Below are positions 1 to 8,811 of a DNA stretch of 64,000 bases, one piece after another; position 1 is the first letter of the stretch, and each line of letters opens with the position of its first letter. The DNA is from Nocardioides gilvus (lineage in GTDB: Bacteria; Actinomycetota; Actinomycetes; Propionibacteriales; Nocardioidaceae): contig NZ_QHKY01000001.1 of the NCBI RefSeq assembly GCF_003194605.1, positions 1,035,856 to 1,099,855 of the forward strand. The letters are read 5' to 3'. The notes below the pieces were generated by a model. That model had not been told where the DNA came from. It worked only from the letters and a program-made list of their open reading frames with translations, and did no database searches. Position numbers and translations under genes: made by a program.

Positions 1-1
1 C

Positions 2-913
2 AGCACGGGGCCCACTCTCCTGGTCGATGCCCGGACCGGCCGCACCCACGCGCCGATGGTCGAGCCCGAACGCTTCCCCTGCCTCACCCCCTCGCAGATC
101 TCCGACGACGGGATCGTGCCGATCTTCTGGTCCACATACACCCAAGATCCCGGCGGGTCGACCCAGACCGAGAGCTGCAACCGCGTCACCGTGCTGGACG
201 CCGACACCGGCAAGACGCTGTGGCGTGACGACGCGCTCGACCTGTTCGGACTCGCGCCCGAGCGCGCCGTGGGGGCGGACGAACGTACGGTTGCCGTGGT
301 CGACGCGCGCGGCCGCAGCCGATGCTTCGCAGCACGCACCGGGGCTCCGCAGCCCGACGACGAGGCGGCGTGCGTTGACCTGAGCGACCGGCTCACCCAC
401 GCCGACCTCCCCCCGCTCGTCGACGCCGACGGCGAGCCCGCCCCGCTGGCGAAGCCATGGACCTACGCCTACGAGCCCGCCATCGTCGAGATCGGCCGCA
501 ACGACGAGGTGCTGCTCGCGAGGGCCCGGATCGACCGCGAGGGAGAGATGGAGGGCAACCGTTGGGGGATCAGGGCTCACGATCTCAAGACCGGAGAAAC
601 CCTCTGGAAGGACGACGACCTGACGCTGGACCCGCACGACGGGGATGCCTGGGGCCGCGACGAGACCTACTTCGTCGCGCCGTCCGGAGTCGTACGAGTC
701 TCGTACGAGCACACCGAGGACATCGAGGACAGCAGCAGGACCCCGATGGTGCTGACCGCCGTGGACCCGCAGACCGGCAAGGACCTCAAGCCGATCGCCC
801 GCATCGAGGGGGCATGGTTCAACCACCAGTTCGGCGACATGATGGTGGCCCTGACGAACCAGCAGTACGGGATGAAGTCAAGGATCTCGGGGTTCGAACT
901 GCCCACCTGGTGA
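2..913 (+). CDS. PQQ-like beta-propeller repeat protein (5' partial)
   Basis: The reading frame is open from the window edge, so the N-terminus lies outside. The visible ~300 residues contain blade-type motifs typical of PQQ/quinoprotein-like propellers: 'LDADTGKTLW', 'HDLKTGETLW' and 'VDPQTGKDL', spaced as successive blades. Such propellers in actinobacteria are usually exported or membrane-tethered and act in binding rather than catalysis, but no signal peptide can be seen because the start is missing. The gene ends with TGA and converges on purM. Family assignment is from the repeat motifs; the function is unknown. Confidence 0.7.
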   Translation, partial: STGPTLLVDARTGRTHAPMVEPERFPCLTPSQISDDGIVPIFWSTYTQDPGGSTQTESCNRVTVLDADTGKTLWRDDALDLFGLAPERAVGADERTVAVVDARGRSRCFAARTGAPQPDDEAACVDLSDRLTHADLPPLVDADGEPAPLAKPWTYAYEPAIVEIGRNDEVLLARARIDREGEMEGNRWGIRAHDLKTGETLWKDDDLTLDPHDGDAWGRDETYFVAPSGVVRVSYEHTEDIEDSSRTPMVLTAVDPQTGKDLKPIARIEGAWFNHQFGDMMVALTNQQYGMKSRISGFELPTW

Positions 914-931
914 GGTGACGCCGACGTCACC
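914..931. terminator. Hairpin between convergent genes
   Basis: GGTGACG and CGTCACC form a 7-bp stem with a 4-nt loop directly after the propeller stop codon. A second small hairpin (945-959) overlaps the purM stop. There is no U-tract, as is usual in high-GC actinobacteria. Confidence 0.45.
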
Positions 932-951
932 CTGCGGTCCGCGGGCTGGCG

Positions 952-2022
952 TCACCAGCCGGGGTGCTGACCCGTCAACGTGACCTTGCCGGCGTCGGCC
1001 CCGTCGGCGGCACGGACCTCGCCGGCCACCCAGGCGTGGATCCCGAACTCCTCGAGCCCGGCGATCGCGGCGTCGACGTCGCCCGGGGCCGTGAGCGAGA
1101 CCATGCCGACACCCTGGTTGAGTGTGGCCTCGAGATCACCCTGGGCGATGCTGCCCACGCGGCGTACGAGGTCGAAGATCGGCTGCGGAGTCCAGGTGGT
1201 GCGGTCCACGACGGCCGTCAACTCGGCCGGCATCACGCGCTCCAGGTTGGCCGCCAGACCACCGCCGGTGACGTGGGACAGGGCATGGGTCTCGGTGCGC
1301 TTCGCGAGGTCGAGGCAGGCCTTGGCATAGATCCGCGTCGGCACCAGGAGCTCCTGGCCCAGCGTCGTGCCGAGCTCGTCGACGTGCCTGTCCAGCTCCC
1401 ACTTCGCGGAGTTGAGCAGCACGTGGCGCACCAGCGAGTAGCCGTTGGAGTGCAACCCGGAGGCTTCCATGGCGATCACCACGTCGCCGACCCGGACCCG
1501 TTCGGCCCCCAGCAGGTCGTCGGCCTCGACGACACCGGTGGCCGCGCCCGCCACGTCGTACTCGTCGGCGGCAAGGAGCCCCGGGTGCTCCGCGGTCTCG
1601 CCGCCCACCAGGGCGGTGCCGGCCAGCACGCAGGCCTCAGCGATGCCCTTGACGATCGCGGCAATGCGCTCGGGCACCACCTTGCCGGTCGCGATGTAGT
1701 CGGTCATGAAGAGCGGCTCGGCGCCACAGACCACGAGGTCGTCGACGACCATGCCGACCAGGTCGTGGCCGATGGTGTCGTGGATGTCCATCTTCTGGGC
1801 GATGGCGACCTTGGTGCCGACACCGTCGGTCGAGGTCGCGAGCAAGGGGCGCTTGTACGCGGTGAGCGCGGAGGCGTCGAAGAGTCCGGCGAAGCCGCCC
1901 AGGCCGCCCAGCATCTCGGGGCGACGCGCCTTCTCGATCCACTCCTTCATCAGGTCGATCGCGCGGTCGGCCGCCTCGATGTCGACGCCGGCGGCGGCGT
2001 AGGCGTTGGTTGCGTCGTTCAC
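952..2022 (-). CDS. purM: Phosphoribosylformylglycinamidine cyclo-ligase (AIR synthetase)
   Basis: PurM converts FGAM to aminoimidazole ribonucleotide with ATP, step 5 of de novo IMP synthesis in the cytoplasm. The 356-residue length is normal for the family. The N-terminal half has the ATP/Mg loop 'TSTDGVGTK' and the middle has 'GGETAEHPG' and 'ASGLHSNGYSLVR', both hallmarks of the PurM/PurL fold. The start is a GTG with an AGGAG ribosome site about 7 nt upstream. It lies 97 bp downstream of purF on the same strand, so purF-purM is probably one transcript, the usual actinobacterial order. Confidence 0.97.
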   Translation of the reverse strand: MNDATNAYAAAGVDIEAADRAIDLMKEWIEKARRPEMLGGLGGFAGLFDASALTAYKRPLLATSTDGVGTKVAIAQKMDIHDTIGHDLVGMVVDDLVVCGAEPLFMTDYIATGKVVPERIAAIVKGIAEACVLAGTALVGGETAEHPGLLAADEYDVAGAATGVVEADDLLGAERVRVGDVVIAMEASGLHSNGYSLVRHVLLNSAKWELDRHVDELGTTLGQELLVPTRIYAKACLDLAKRTETHALSHVTGGGLAANLERVMPAELTAVVDRTTWTPQPIFDLVRRVGSIAQGDLEATLNQGVGMVSLTAPGDVDAAIAGLEEFGIHAWVAGEVRAADGADAGKVTLTGQHPGW

Positions 2023-2083
2023 GAGTTGCTCCTGGAAGGCATGGGGGTCAACAGGGAGGTCAGGGTGGTCATCTGCGCTGGAC

Positions 2084-2133
2084 GGTCAGGGTCGCTCGGT
2101 GATCAGGGTCGCTCGGTGATCAGGGTCGCTCGA
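2084..2133. repeat. 17-bp tandem direct repeat, three copies, at the purF 3' end
   Basis: Copies at 2084-2100, 2101-2117 and 2118-2133 share the unit GATCAGGGTCGCTCGGT; the first has one mismatch and the last is slightly shortened. The copy nearest purF encodes its final residues and stop (Glu-Arg-Pro-stop), so the gene's tail has been duplicated twice downstream, most simply by replication slippage. Confidence 0.85.
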
Positions 2134-3694
2134 GCGCGTCACTCGCGCCGGCGCCCGCCAGGGAGGCAGCCAGACCGTCCACGTCCCCGGTGGTGGTGCC
2201 GTTGAACGTCAGCGACAACTGCTCCTGCTCCAGCACACCCTTGCCGCCGAGGACGGGGTCGGGCAGCGGGATCGGGTACTCGCCGTCGAAGCAGGCCCGG
2301 CAGAGGTTCTGCTTCGGCACCGTGGTGGCGTCGACGAGGTCCTCGAGGTCGATGTAGGCGAGCGAGTCCGCGTCGATCGACCGCATGATCTCGTCGTTGT
2401 TCAGACCGTTGGCGATCAATTCGGCGCGGGTCGCGAAGTCGATGCCGTAGAAGCAGGGCCACTTCACCGGCGGTGAGGAGATGCGTACGTGCACCTCGCG
2501 AGCGCCGGCCTCGCGCAACATCCGGATCAGGGCGCGCTGGGTGTTGCCGCGGACGATGGAGTCGTCGACCACCACCAGGCGCTTGCCCTCGATGACGTCG
2601 CGCAACGGATTGAGCTTGAGCCGGATGCCGAGCTGGCGGATCGTCTGCGACGGCTGGATGAACGTACGCCCGACGTAGGAGTTCTTGACCAGGCCGACGC
2701 CGTACGGGATGCCCGACTCCTCCGCGTAACCGATGGCGGAGGGCGTCCCCGACTCCGGCACCGGGATGACCAGGTCGGCGTCCGCTGGGAATTCACGCGC
2801 CAGACGGCGACCGATCTCCACGCGGACGCTGTGCACCCGCTGGTCGTTCATCAAGGTGTCGGGACGCGCAAGGTAGACGAACTCGAAGAGGCAGTGCTTG
2901 GGCGCGGCCTCGGCGAAGCGGCTCGTACGCAGGCCGTCCGCGTCCACGGCGATCATCTCGCCGGGCTCGATCTCACGGATGAAGGAGGCGCCGACGATGT
3001 CGAGGGCCGCGGTCTCTGAGGCCACGACCCAACCGCGCTCGAGGCGCCCCAGGACCAGTGGGCGGATGCCCTGGGGGTCGCGGGCCGCGTAGAGGGTGTG
3101 CTCGTCCATCCAGACGAAGGAGAAGGCACCCTTCACCTGCGGCAACAGCTCGAGGGCGCGCTCCTCGACGGTCATGCCGGGGTGGTGGGCCAGCAGGGCA
3201 GTAACGACGCTGGTGTCGTTGGTCGAGACCGGCATGCGCGGGTCTGCGTCGTCGGTGTTGGCCAGCATCTCGGCCAGGTCAGCGGTGTTGGTCAGGTTGC
3301 CGTTGTGGGCCAGCGCGAGGGACCCGTGGGCCGTCGGGTGGAAGGTCGGCTGGGCGTTGTGCCACGTGCTCGCGCCGGTGGTGGAGTAGCGGGCGTGGCC
3401 GACGGCGAGATGACCCTTCAGCGACTCCAACGTCGCGTCGTCGAAGACCTGGGAGACGAGACCCATGTCCTTGTAGACGAGGATCTGCTTGCCGTTGCTG
3501 ACCGCGATGCCGGCCGATTCCTGGCCGCGGTGCTGCAGGGCGTAAATGCCGAAGTAGGTGAGTTTGGAGACGTCCTCACCGGGCGCCCAGACACCGAAGA
3601 CGCCACAGGCGTCCTGGGGACCTTGGTCCTGAGGATCGATGGCGGCCGACAGTCTCCCGTCGCCGCCCTTGCGCACATTGCTGGCCTGGCCCAC
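2120..3694 (-). CDS. purF: Amidophosphoribosyltransferase
   Basis: PurF makes 5-phosphoribosylamine from PRPP and glutamine, the committed step of purine synthesis. A short propeptide (~29 residues) precedes the nucleophile Cys in 'ACGVFGVWAPGED'. The Ntn amidotransferase domain follows ('ALQHRGQESAGIA', 'HNGNLTN'), then the PRTase domain with 'VVVDDSIVRGNT' (PRPP site). Cys residues in 'CFYGIDFATR' and 'LCRACFDGEYP' fit the Fe-S type seen in Bacillus and actinobacteria. The frame stays open to 4534, but that stretch lies antisense to a kinase gene and has no PurF sequence. I chose GTG 3694 because TACACT lies 6 nt upstream, which suits a leaderless start. About 524 residues. Confidence 0.95.
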   Translation of the reverse strand: MGQASNVRKGGDGRLSAAIDPQDQGPQDACGVFGVWAPGEDVSKLTYFGIYALQHRGQESAGIAVSNGKQILVYKDMGLVSQVFDDATLESLKGHLAVGHARYSTTGASTWHNAQPTFHPTAHGSLALAHNGNLTNTADLAEMLANTDDADPRMPVSTNDTSVVTALLAHHPGMTVEERALELLPQVKGAFSFVWMDEHTLYAARDPQGIRPLVLGRLERGWVVASETAALDIVGASFIREIEPGEMIAVDADGLRTSRFAEAAPKHCLFEFVYLARPDTLMNDQRVHSVRVEIGRRLAREFPADADLVIPVPESGTPSAIGYAEESGIPYGVGLVKNSYVGRTFIQPSQTIRQLGIRLKLNPLRDVIEGKRLVVVDDSIVRGNTQRALIRMLREAGAREVHVRISSPPVKWPCFYGIDFATRAELIANGLNNDEIMRSIDADSLAYIDLEDLVDATTVPKQNLCRACFDGEYPIPLPDPVLGGKGVLEQEQLSLTFNGTTTGDVDGLAASLAGAGASDALERP

Positions 3695-3700
3695 ACGGAG

Positions 3701-3706
3701 AGTGTA
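3701..3706 (-). promoter_or_regulatory. -10 element of a leaderless purF promoter
   Basis: TACACT on the minus strand, 6 nt before GTG 3694, so transcription would begin at or next to the start codon. No convincing -35 box is visible. The spacing matches many other starts in this window. Confidence 0.6.
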
Positions 3707-3896
3707 CGGCGCCGTGGGCACCACTGCTTCCGCCGTACGCTGCTGCTGAACACCACTGGATGATTTTGCAAGAGGGATAACACAAATTGGGTACGCGGCG
3801 GTGGGGAGCCCCGCTACTCTGATTGAGACAGACCGGGTAGGGAATGTTCGGGTAGCACGCCCGAGCACACCGGAGCGAGGGGGGAGGTGCTGCGCA

Positions 3897-5645
3897 ATGC
3901 CAATGACGGACCGTGATCCGATCTTCGTCGACACTCTCGACACGATCCTCACCAGCGTGACCGACCTCCTCGGGTTCGAGGTTGCCTCGATCAGCCTCGT
4001 GAACGCATCAGGAATGATGGAGACCGTTGCGGTCGCCGGCGACGAGCAGGCCCGCAGCGCCCTCATGGGACACCTGGTCGAGGTCGACCAGGTCGCCGAA
4101 GAGCTCCTCAAGGCCGAGCACTGGGGCCCCTTGCGCTTCATCTCGCACGACAAGCTCGAGATCCCGCCCGAGGAGCTCGCCTGGGTCCCCGTCAACCTCG
4201 AGGCGAGCGACGACCCCAACCGCTGGCACCCGTACGACCTGCTGGTCGCACCGTTGTACGACAGCGAGGAGCAGTTGCGCGCGCTGATCTCGGTGGACTC
4301 CCCCGTCGACGGGCTGCGCCCGGCGGGCGCACGACTGAGCGAGCTCGAGAAGTTCATCATCCAGACCCGGCCGGCAGTGCTCAACGTGATCGAGCGCGCC
4401 GAGCTGGCTGCGCAGGTACGTCTGGCCGACGCCGCGCGTCTCGTCGTACGGGAGGCCAGCTCAGAGCTCTCGATCGAGCGGATCCTCGAGGTCACGCAGA
4501 CAGCCGTGACGCGGTGCTTCGACGCCTTCGGCATGTGGATCCAGGCCTTCGACCAGGACGGTGAAGGTCAGAACATCGTCCACGCCTCCAACGGCGCCGA
4601 CATCCGCCTGACCGACGAGCTGCGTCGCATCGCTCGGGTAGCGGCGCGGATGATGTGGGATCTGCAGGACGTCGGCGTGCTGGCCGACACGCTTCCCTCG
4701 GTGGGGGTGCTGACCTCCGAGCAGGAGGAGGCGATCTTCTCCTTCATGCGCACCATCGGCGTGACGTCGATGCTCTTCATCCCGCTCGGCGCGGGCAAGG
4801 AGTGCCTGGGCAACCTCGTCCTGACCCGTCGCGGTGGGCGGATCAACTGGAGCGAGACCGAGAAGCGCGTCGCGCTGGACATCGGGCACGACCTCGGTCG
4901 CGCCCTGCTCAACGCTCGCTCCTTCGAGCGGGAGCGTCGCCTGGTCGAGGAGCTGCGCGAGTTGGACAGCTACAAGTCCAACCTGATCGCCACCCTCTCC
5001 CACGAGCTGAAGAACCCCCTGACCTCGATCCTCGGCCACGCCGAGATGCTCGAGGCCACCCCCGAGCTGAGCCGCTCCGCCCGCAACTCGGTCTCCTCGG
5101 TGGAGCGGGGAGCCGCGCGGATGCAACGCATCATCGAGGACCTGCTGACCTTGGCCCATGCGGGTGACCCGCACGCGCCGTTCGCCCCGGTCGCGGTCGA
5201 CCTGCGCGCGTCGGTGCTCGACACGATCGACATGCTCCGCGTCACGATCAACCGCAAGAACCTGCAGGTCGACGTCGACGCCAGCGACGAGGCCTTCAAG
5301 GTGTTCGCCGAGCCCGAGGGCATCGACCGCATCCTCGCCAACCTGATCTCGAACGCGGCGAAGTACACCGCTGAGGGCGGCAAGATCACGGTGAGCCTGC
5401 GCCAGGGCCCCAGAAACGTACGTCTCGACGTCTCCGACACCGGTCTGGGGATCTCCGAGATCGACCAGGCGAACCTCTTCAACGAGTTCTTCCGCTCCAC
5501 CAACCCCGCAGCCGTGGCCCTGCCCGGCACCGGACTGGGGCTCGCGATCGTGAAGCGCATCGTCGAGCGGCACAACGGCCGGATCACGTTCGAGTCCCAG
5601 CTGGGCAAGGGCACGACCTTCAGCGTGGTCCTGCCGCGCAACTGA
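3897..5645 (+). CDS. Soluble sensor histidine kinase with two GAF-like domains
   Basis: A 582-residue kinase. Two GAF-like sensor regions fill about residues 10-340 (the first has 'FEVASISLVNASG', the second 'MLFIPLGAGKECLGNLVL'). A HisKA dimerisation helix follows with the phosphorylatable His near residue 369 in 'LSHELKNPLTSILGH'. The HATPase domain has an N box 'LISNAAKYTAEGG', G1 'DVSDTGLGISEID' and G2 'GTGLGLAIVKRI'. No membrane segment is visible, so it probably senses a cytoplasmic signal. The frame opens at 3801, but ATG 3897 has GGAGGT 8 nt upstream. No response regulator is adjacent; the nearest is at 53.5 kb. It is divergent from purF. Confidence 0.9.
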   Translation: MPMTDRDPIFVDTLDTILTSVTDLLGFEVASISLVNASGMMETVAVAGDEQARSALMGHLVEVDQVAEELLKAEHWGPLRFISHDKLEIPPEELAWVPVNLEASDDPNRWHPYDLLVAPLYDSEEQLRALISVDSPVDGLRPAGARLSELEKFIIQTRPAVLNVIERAELAAQVRLADAARLVVREASSELSIERILEVTQTAVTRCFDAFGMWIQAFDQDGEGQNIVHASNGADIRLTDELRRIARVAARMMWDLQDVGVLADTLPSVGVLTSEQEEAIFSFMRTIGVTSMLFIPLGAGKECLGNLVLTRRGGRINWSETEKRVALDIGHDLGRALLNARSFERERRLVEELRELDSYKSNLIATLSHELKNPLTSILGHAEMLEATPELSRSARNSVSSVERGAARMQRIIEDLLTLAHAGDPHAPFAPVAVDLRASVLDTIDMLRVTINRKNLQVDVDASDEAFKVFAEPEGIDRILANLISNAAKYTAEGGKITVSLRQGPRNVRLDVSDTGLGISEIDQANLFNEFFRSTNPAAVALPGTGLGLAIVKRIVERHNGRITFESQLGKGTTFSVVLPRN

Positions 5646-5722
5646 CGGGCTTTTACCCTGTCAAGCAGAAATGCGGGCACGTTTGGCAAAATCTCGTCAT
5701 TCGAACTGGCGAGTAACCCCTC

Positions 5723-5752
5723 TTGTGGAACCCTGCGCTGTTCCCCTACGGT
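5723..5752 (+). promoter_or_regulatory. Candidate promoter of the first Tat-exported protein gene
   Basis: TTGTGG (5723-5728), an 18-nt spacer, then TACGGT (5747-5752). This would give a leader of about 90 nt before ATG 5847, which has its own GGGAGGG ribosome site. Confidence 0.4.
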
Positions 5753-5846
5753 GCTTCTCAGTGTCTTAAGTCACAGGCCGGAGAGGGCGCGCTACATCGT
5801 GTTGCGCGGCCGGTCGCATGCACCGCATATCGGGAGGGAACCCCAC

Positions 5847-6503
5847 ATGTCTGAATTCACGCCGAACCGGCGCACAGTTATCCGCACCGCTGCTTGGTCA
5901 GCGCCGGTCGTCGCCGTTGCTGCTGCGTCGCCTGCCTTCGCCACGACCCCGCCCGCCGGCGAGGTCACGTACCAGACGGTCAACAAGCGTTTCGTCTTCC
6001 ACCCGACGCTGGGCGGCGCGCCGTTGACCACCGTCGACATCCTGGTCGATGTCGAGGCGCGAGTTCCGCTCGAAGTTCCCGCGGGCCTGGTTGCCGACCC
6101 GGCGCAGACGGTTTCCACCGTGACGATCCCCGCCCTGCTCGTGGGCATCATTGCCGGCCCCCTGGGCGATGGGTCCGGCCCGCCGGCAGAGGTTGGCGGA
6201 ACGTCGACCTCCACGTCGCGCCTGAGCGGAACCATCTCGCTCGACTCGATCACTCCGCTGACCATCGACAGGGCCCCTTGGCCCGCTGGCGGCGGCGACC
6301 TGGTCACGATCGCTCGCGGTACCGGCGCCGAGGCGCTCCCCGTCCCGGCTGGTCTCAGCGGCCCCGTCACCATCACGCTGCAGCCGCCGGTTTCGGAGCT
6401 GCAGGGCTACGCGGCGGACGGCACCGCTCTCGGGGTCTACGCCTCCGCGCTGGCCCCGAAGGCTGGTCAGGACTACACGATCGCGACCTTCAACATCGTC
6501 TGA
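5847..6503 (+). CDS. Tat-exported protein of unknown function (paralogue 1)
   Basis: A 218-residue protein with a clear twin-arginine signal: 'NRRTVIRTAAWS', a hydrophobic stretch, then a cleavage-like 'PAFA|TT'. The frame is open from 5751, but the signal peptide and the GGGAGGG site fix ATG 5847. The mature part is rich in Thr, Pro, Val and Gly and lacks Cys, which suggests a beta-sandwich folded before export. I recognise no family. The signal peptide is almost the same as that of the gene at 6786, while the mature parts differ. Strong terminators follow, so each paralogue is its own transcription unit. Confidence 0.8.
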   Translation: MSEFTPNRRTVIRTAAWSAPVVAVAAASPAFATTPPAGEVTYQTVNKRFVFHPTLGGAPLTTVDILVDVEARVPLEVPAGLVADPAQTVSTVTIPALLVGIIAGPLGDGSGPPAEVGGTSTSTSRLSGTISLDSITPLTIDRAPWPAGGGDLVTIARGTGAEALPVPAGLSGPVTITLQPPVSELQGYAADGTALGVYASALAPKAGQDYTIATFNIV

Positions 6504-6519
6504 TCGCAAACAGTCACTA

Positions 6520-6556
6520 CAGAACGCCCGACCGGGATCCCCGGTCGGGCGTTCTG
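6520..6556 (+). terminator. Rho-independent-type terminator
   Basis: Perfect 17-bp stem (6520-6536 with 6540-6556) and a 3-nt loop, 17 nt after the stop of the first Tat protein gene. Confidence 0.85.
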
Positions 6557-6642
6557 CCTTTCCGGTGCGGTGTCGTCATCCGCAACACGGGCACCCCCTC
6601 AGTACGCGCTTCGCCGCCTCCAGGCAGCCCAGGCGTCACCTG

Positions 6643-6664
6643 AACCCCCGCCACGGCGGGGGTT
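6643..6664 (+). terminator. Second hairpin terminator
   Basis: AACCCCCGC pairs with GCGGGGGTT across a 4-nt loop, followed by a short T-containing stretch. It isolates the downstream paralogue from read-through. Confidence 0.65.
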
Positions 6665-6722
6665 TCCTGCGTTTCACCAGTGTTAAGACTTCGGCTCCAG
6701 GACAGTTCGTCCCGGAAAAGGG

Positions 6723-6751
6723 TTGACCCCGGCTCGTAGTATAGAGAATAT
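6723..6751 (+). promoter_or_regulatory. Candidate sigma-70-type promoter of paralogue 2
   Basis: TTGACC (6723-6728), a 17-nt spacer and GAATAT (6746-6751). The 6735-6755 stretch is unusually AT-rich for this genome. A GGAGGA ribosome site lies just before ATG 6786. Confidence 0.5.
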
Positions 6752-6785
6752 ATGAGAGATTCCCGTCATCCTCCGGAGGAACCTC

Positions 6786-7355
6786 ATGACCCGTCCCACC
6801 CCGAACCGCCGCACGGTCATACGCACCGCTGCCTGGTCCATCCCCGTCGTTTCCGTCGCTGCCGCGGCTCCCGCGTTCGCCACGACTCCGCCCACCGGTC
6901 CAGCACCGGACCTGAGCCTGTCCAACCGTCAGGCCGGAAACGTCCGGCTCGGGACCACCGGCGGTGACACAGTCGTCGTCGTGTCCGCGCCCCAGTTCGT
7001 GAACACCGGAGGCGCCGCCGCCACCGGCGTGATCATGACCGTGACGTCGGACGTCCCGATCACCGGCTATGACTTGACTCTTCCCTTCGGTCCGATCAGC
7101 CCGCAGGGCACCGCCAGCAATGGCATCGCGGTCGCAGGTGTCGGCACCACGGAGGTGGAGATCTCCTTCGACCTGCCGTTCTTCGGCACGTACGACCTAC
7201 AGGCCCCCGTGGCGCCGGCGACCCAGACGCAGATGACGATGTTCGTCAGCAGCCTCTTCTACTACGAAGGGGCTGCGCCCACGAGCCTCGTCTTCTCGGC
7301 CGTCGCCAAGAACGGTGGTGCGCCAGGAGCCTGGACGGTCGTCGTCCCGGTGTAG
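6786..7355 (+). CDS. Tat-exported protein of unknown function (paralogue 2)
   Basis: 189 residues. It begins with the same twin-arginine signal as the gene at 5847 ('PNRRTVIRTAAWS', hydrophobic core, 'PAFATTPP'). The mature ~155 residues look like a beta-rich domain: 'VVVVSAPQFVNTGGAAATGVIMTVTSDVPI' style strands with an N-T-G turn, reminiscent of DUF11/CARDB-like folds, but I cannot assign it to one. The start is fixed by GGAGGA 5 nt upstream of ATG and by the signal peptide. No enzyme motif is visible; a surface or secreted structural role is a guess. Confidence 0.8.
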   Translation: MTRPTPNRRTVIRTAAWSIPVVSVAAAAPAFATTPPTGPAPDLSLSNRQAGNVRLGTTGGDTVVVVSAPQFVNTGGAAATGVIMTVTSDVPITGYDLTLPFGPISPQGTASNGIAVAGVGTTEVEISFDLPFFGTYDLQAPVAPATQTQMTMFVSSLFYYEGAAPTSLVFSAVAKNGGAPGAWTVVVPV

Positions 7356-7364
7356 TCACCCCGC

Positions 7365-7407
7365 AATCGAGCGAGCCCCCGCAGTCAGCGCGGGGGCTCG
7401 CTCGATT
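7365..7407. terminator. Strong bidirectional terminator
   Basis: 18-bp perfect stem (7365-7382 with 7390-7407), A-rich at one foot and T-rich at the other. It sits between the Tat protein gene and the convergent M20 peptidase gene, so it can serve both strands. Confidence 0.85.
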
Positions 7408-7439
7408 TCCGGACAGGGGGCCGGCACGGCCTCCGGGGG

Positions 7440-8783
7440 TCAGCCCTGCGCCAGGTTGCGCAGCAACAGCGTCTCGGCGAGCAGGACCTTCTCCCACTCA
7501 GCCAGGTGCAACCCCTCGTTCGCCCCGTGCGCCCGGGTGTCGGGGTCCTCGACGCCGGTGACCAGGACGCTGGCCTCGGGGAATGTCTCGAGGAACTCGG
7601 CGATGAACGGGATCGAACCGCCCACGCCCATGTCGACCGGCTGCGACCCGTCCCAGGCCTCGGTGAAGGCGGCGCGCGCCGCGTCGTAGGCAGGACCGGT
7701 GGCGTCGATCGCGGTGGCCTCCCCCGCGTCGACCAACGTCACGGAGAATTCCGCACCCCATGGCACGTGCTTCGCGACGTGGGCCTCCAGACAGGCGAAG
7801 GCGTTGGCGCCGTTGTCGCCGGGAGCGATCCGCAGGCTGACCTTCGCCCGCGCCGACGGCACCAGGGTGTTCGAGGCGCCGTCGACCTGGGGAGCGTCCA
7901 GACCGGTGATGCTCAGGGCAGGTTTGGTCCACAGCCGCTCCACGGCCGAGCCCGAGCCCATCCACTCGATGCCGGGCACGGCCCCGGACTCGGCCCGCAG
8001 ACGCTCCTCCGGGTAGTCGACGTCGGCGGCGGGACCGGCGTACAAGCCCTCGATGGCCAGGTTGCCGGCGTCGTCGTGAAAACTGGCGATGACCCGTGAC
8101 AGTGCGATCAGGGCGTCGGGGGCCAGGCCTCCCCACATGCCGGAGTGGACGGCGTGGGTCAACGTACGGACCTCGACGTCGGCACGCACCAGACCGCGCA
8201 GGCTGGTGGTGAGGGCGGGGACCCCGATGTCCCAGTTGCCGGAGTCGGCGATCACGATGACGTCGGCCGCGAGCTCGTCGCGGTGCGCCTGGAGCAGCGC
8301 GGGGAGTGAGTCCGAACCGGTCTCCTCCTCGCCCTCGACGAAGACGACGAGCGTGACCGGCAGGTCGTCACCGTACGCGCGCGCAGCCGCGAGGTGGGTG
8401 ACGATCCCGGCCTTGTCGTCGGCGGTGCCGCGGCCGTACAGGCGCTCCCCACGCTCGGTGGGCTCCCAGGGCGCGGAGTCCCAGTCGGCGTGGTCGTTCT
8501 CCGGCTGCACGTCGTGGTGGGCGTAGAGCAGCACGGTCGGCGCGCCGGCCGGGCCCTCCTTGCGGGCGATGACGGCGGGCGCGGACCCGTCGTCGTTGCC
8601 CGAGACGATGCGGGCGGTGAAGCCCTCCGCGGCGAACAGGTCGCGTACGGCCTCGGCGCTGCGTTGCACCTCGCCGGCGCGGGCCGGGTCGGCGCTGACG
8701 GACTGGATCCGTACGAGATCCTCCAGGTCGGCGCGCAGGCCGGGAAGGAGTTCGGTGATGCGGGCGCGCAACTGCTCAGTCAT
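7440..8783 (-). CDS. M20 family metallopeptidase (dipeptidase)
   Basis: A 447-residue cytoplasmic di-zinc aminoacylase/dipeptidase. Metal-site motifs are in order: 'YAHHDVQP' (His, Asp), 'GRGTADDKAG' (bridging Asp), 'VEGEEETGS' (catalytic and metal Glu), 'ADSGNW' (Asp) and a C-terminal 'GANEGLHLAEW' (His). The dimerisation lid domain lies in between ('TLTHAVHSGMWGG'). Length and motifs match actinobacterial dipeptidases that cleave varied di- and tripeptides. The frame opens at 8792, but TAGTGT lies 7 nt before ATG 8783, pointing to a leaderless start there. It is monocistronic. Confidence 0.9.
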   Translation of the reverse strand: MTEQLRARITELLPGLRADLEDLVRIQSVSADPARAGEVQRSAEAVRDLFAAEGFTARIVSGNDDGSAPAVIARKEGPAGAPTVLLYAHHDVQPENDHADWDSAPWEPTERGERLYGRGTADDKAGIVTHLAAARAYGDDLPVTLVVFVEGEEETGSDSLPALLQAHRDELAADVIVIADSGNWDIGVPALTTSLRGLVRADVEVRTLTHAVHSGMWGGLAPDALIALSRVIASFHDDAGNLAIEGLYAGPAADVDYPEERLRAESGAVPGIEWMGSGSAVERLWTKPALSITGLDAPQVDGASNTLVPSARAKVSLRIAPGDNGANAFACLEAHVAKHVPWGAEFSVTLVDAGEATAIDATGPAYDAARAAFTEAWDGSQPVDMGVGGSIPFIAEFLETFPEASVLVTGVEDPDTRAHGANEGLHLAEWEKVLLAETLLLRNLAQG

Positions 8784-8811
8784 GCTCGCCACACTAACCG
8801 CGGCCCTCGCA

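Noticed and set aside
964..2205. 413-codon plus-strand frame
   Set aside because: Antisense shadow of purM with no recognisable protein sequence.
3695..4534. N-terminal extension of purF
   Set aside because: It is antisense to the histidine kinase gene and Ser/Arg-rich; PurF sequence begins only near 3694.
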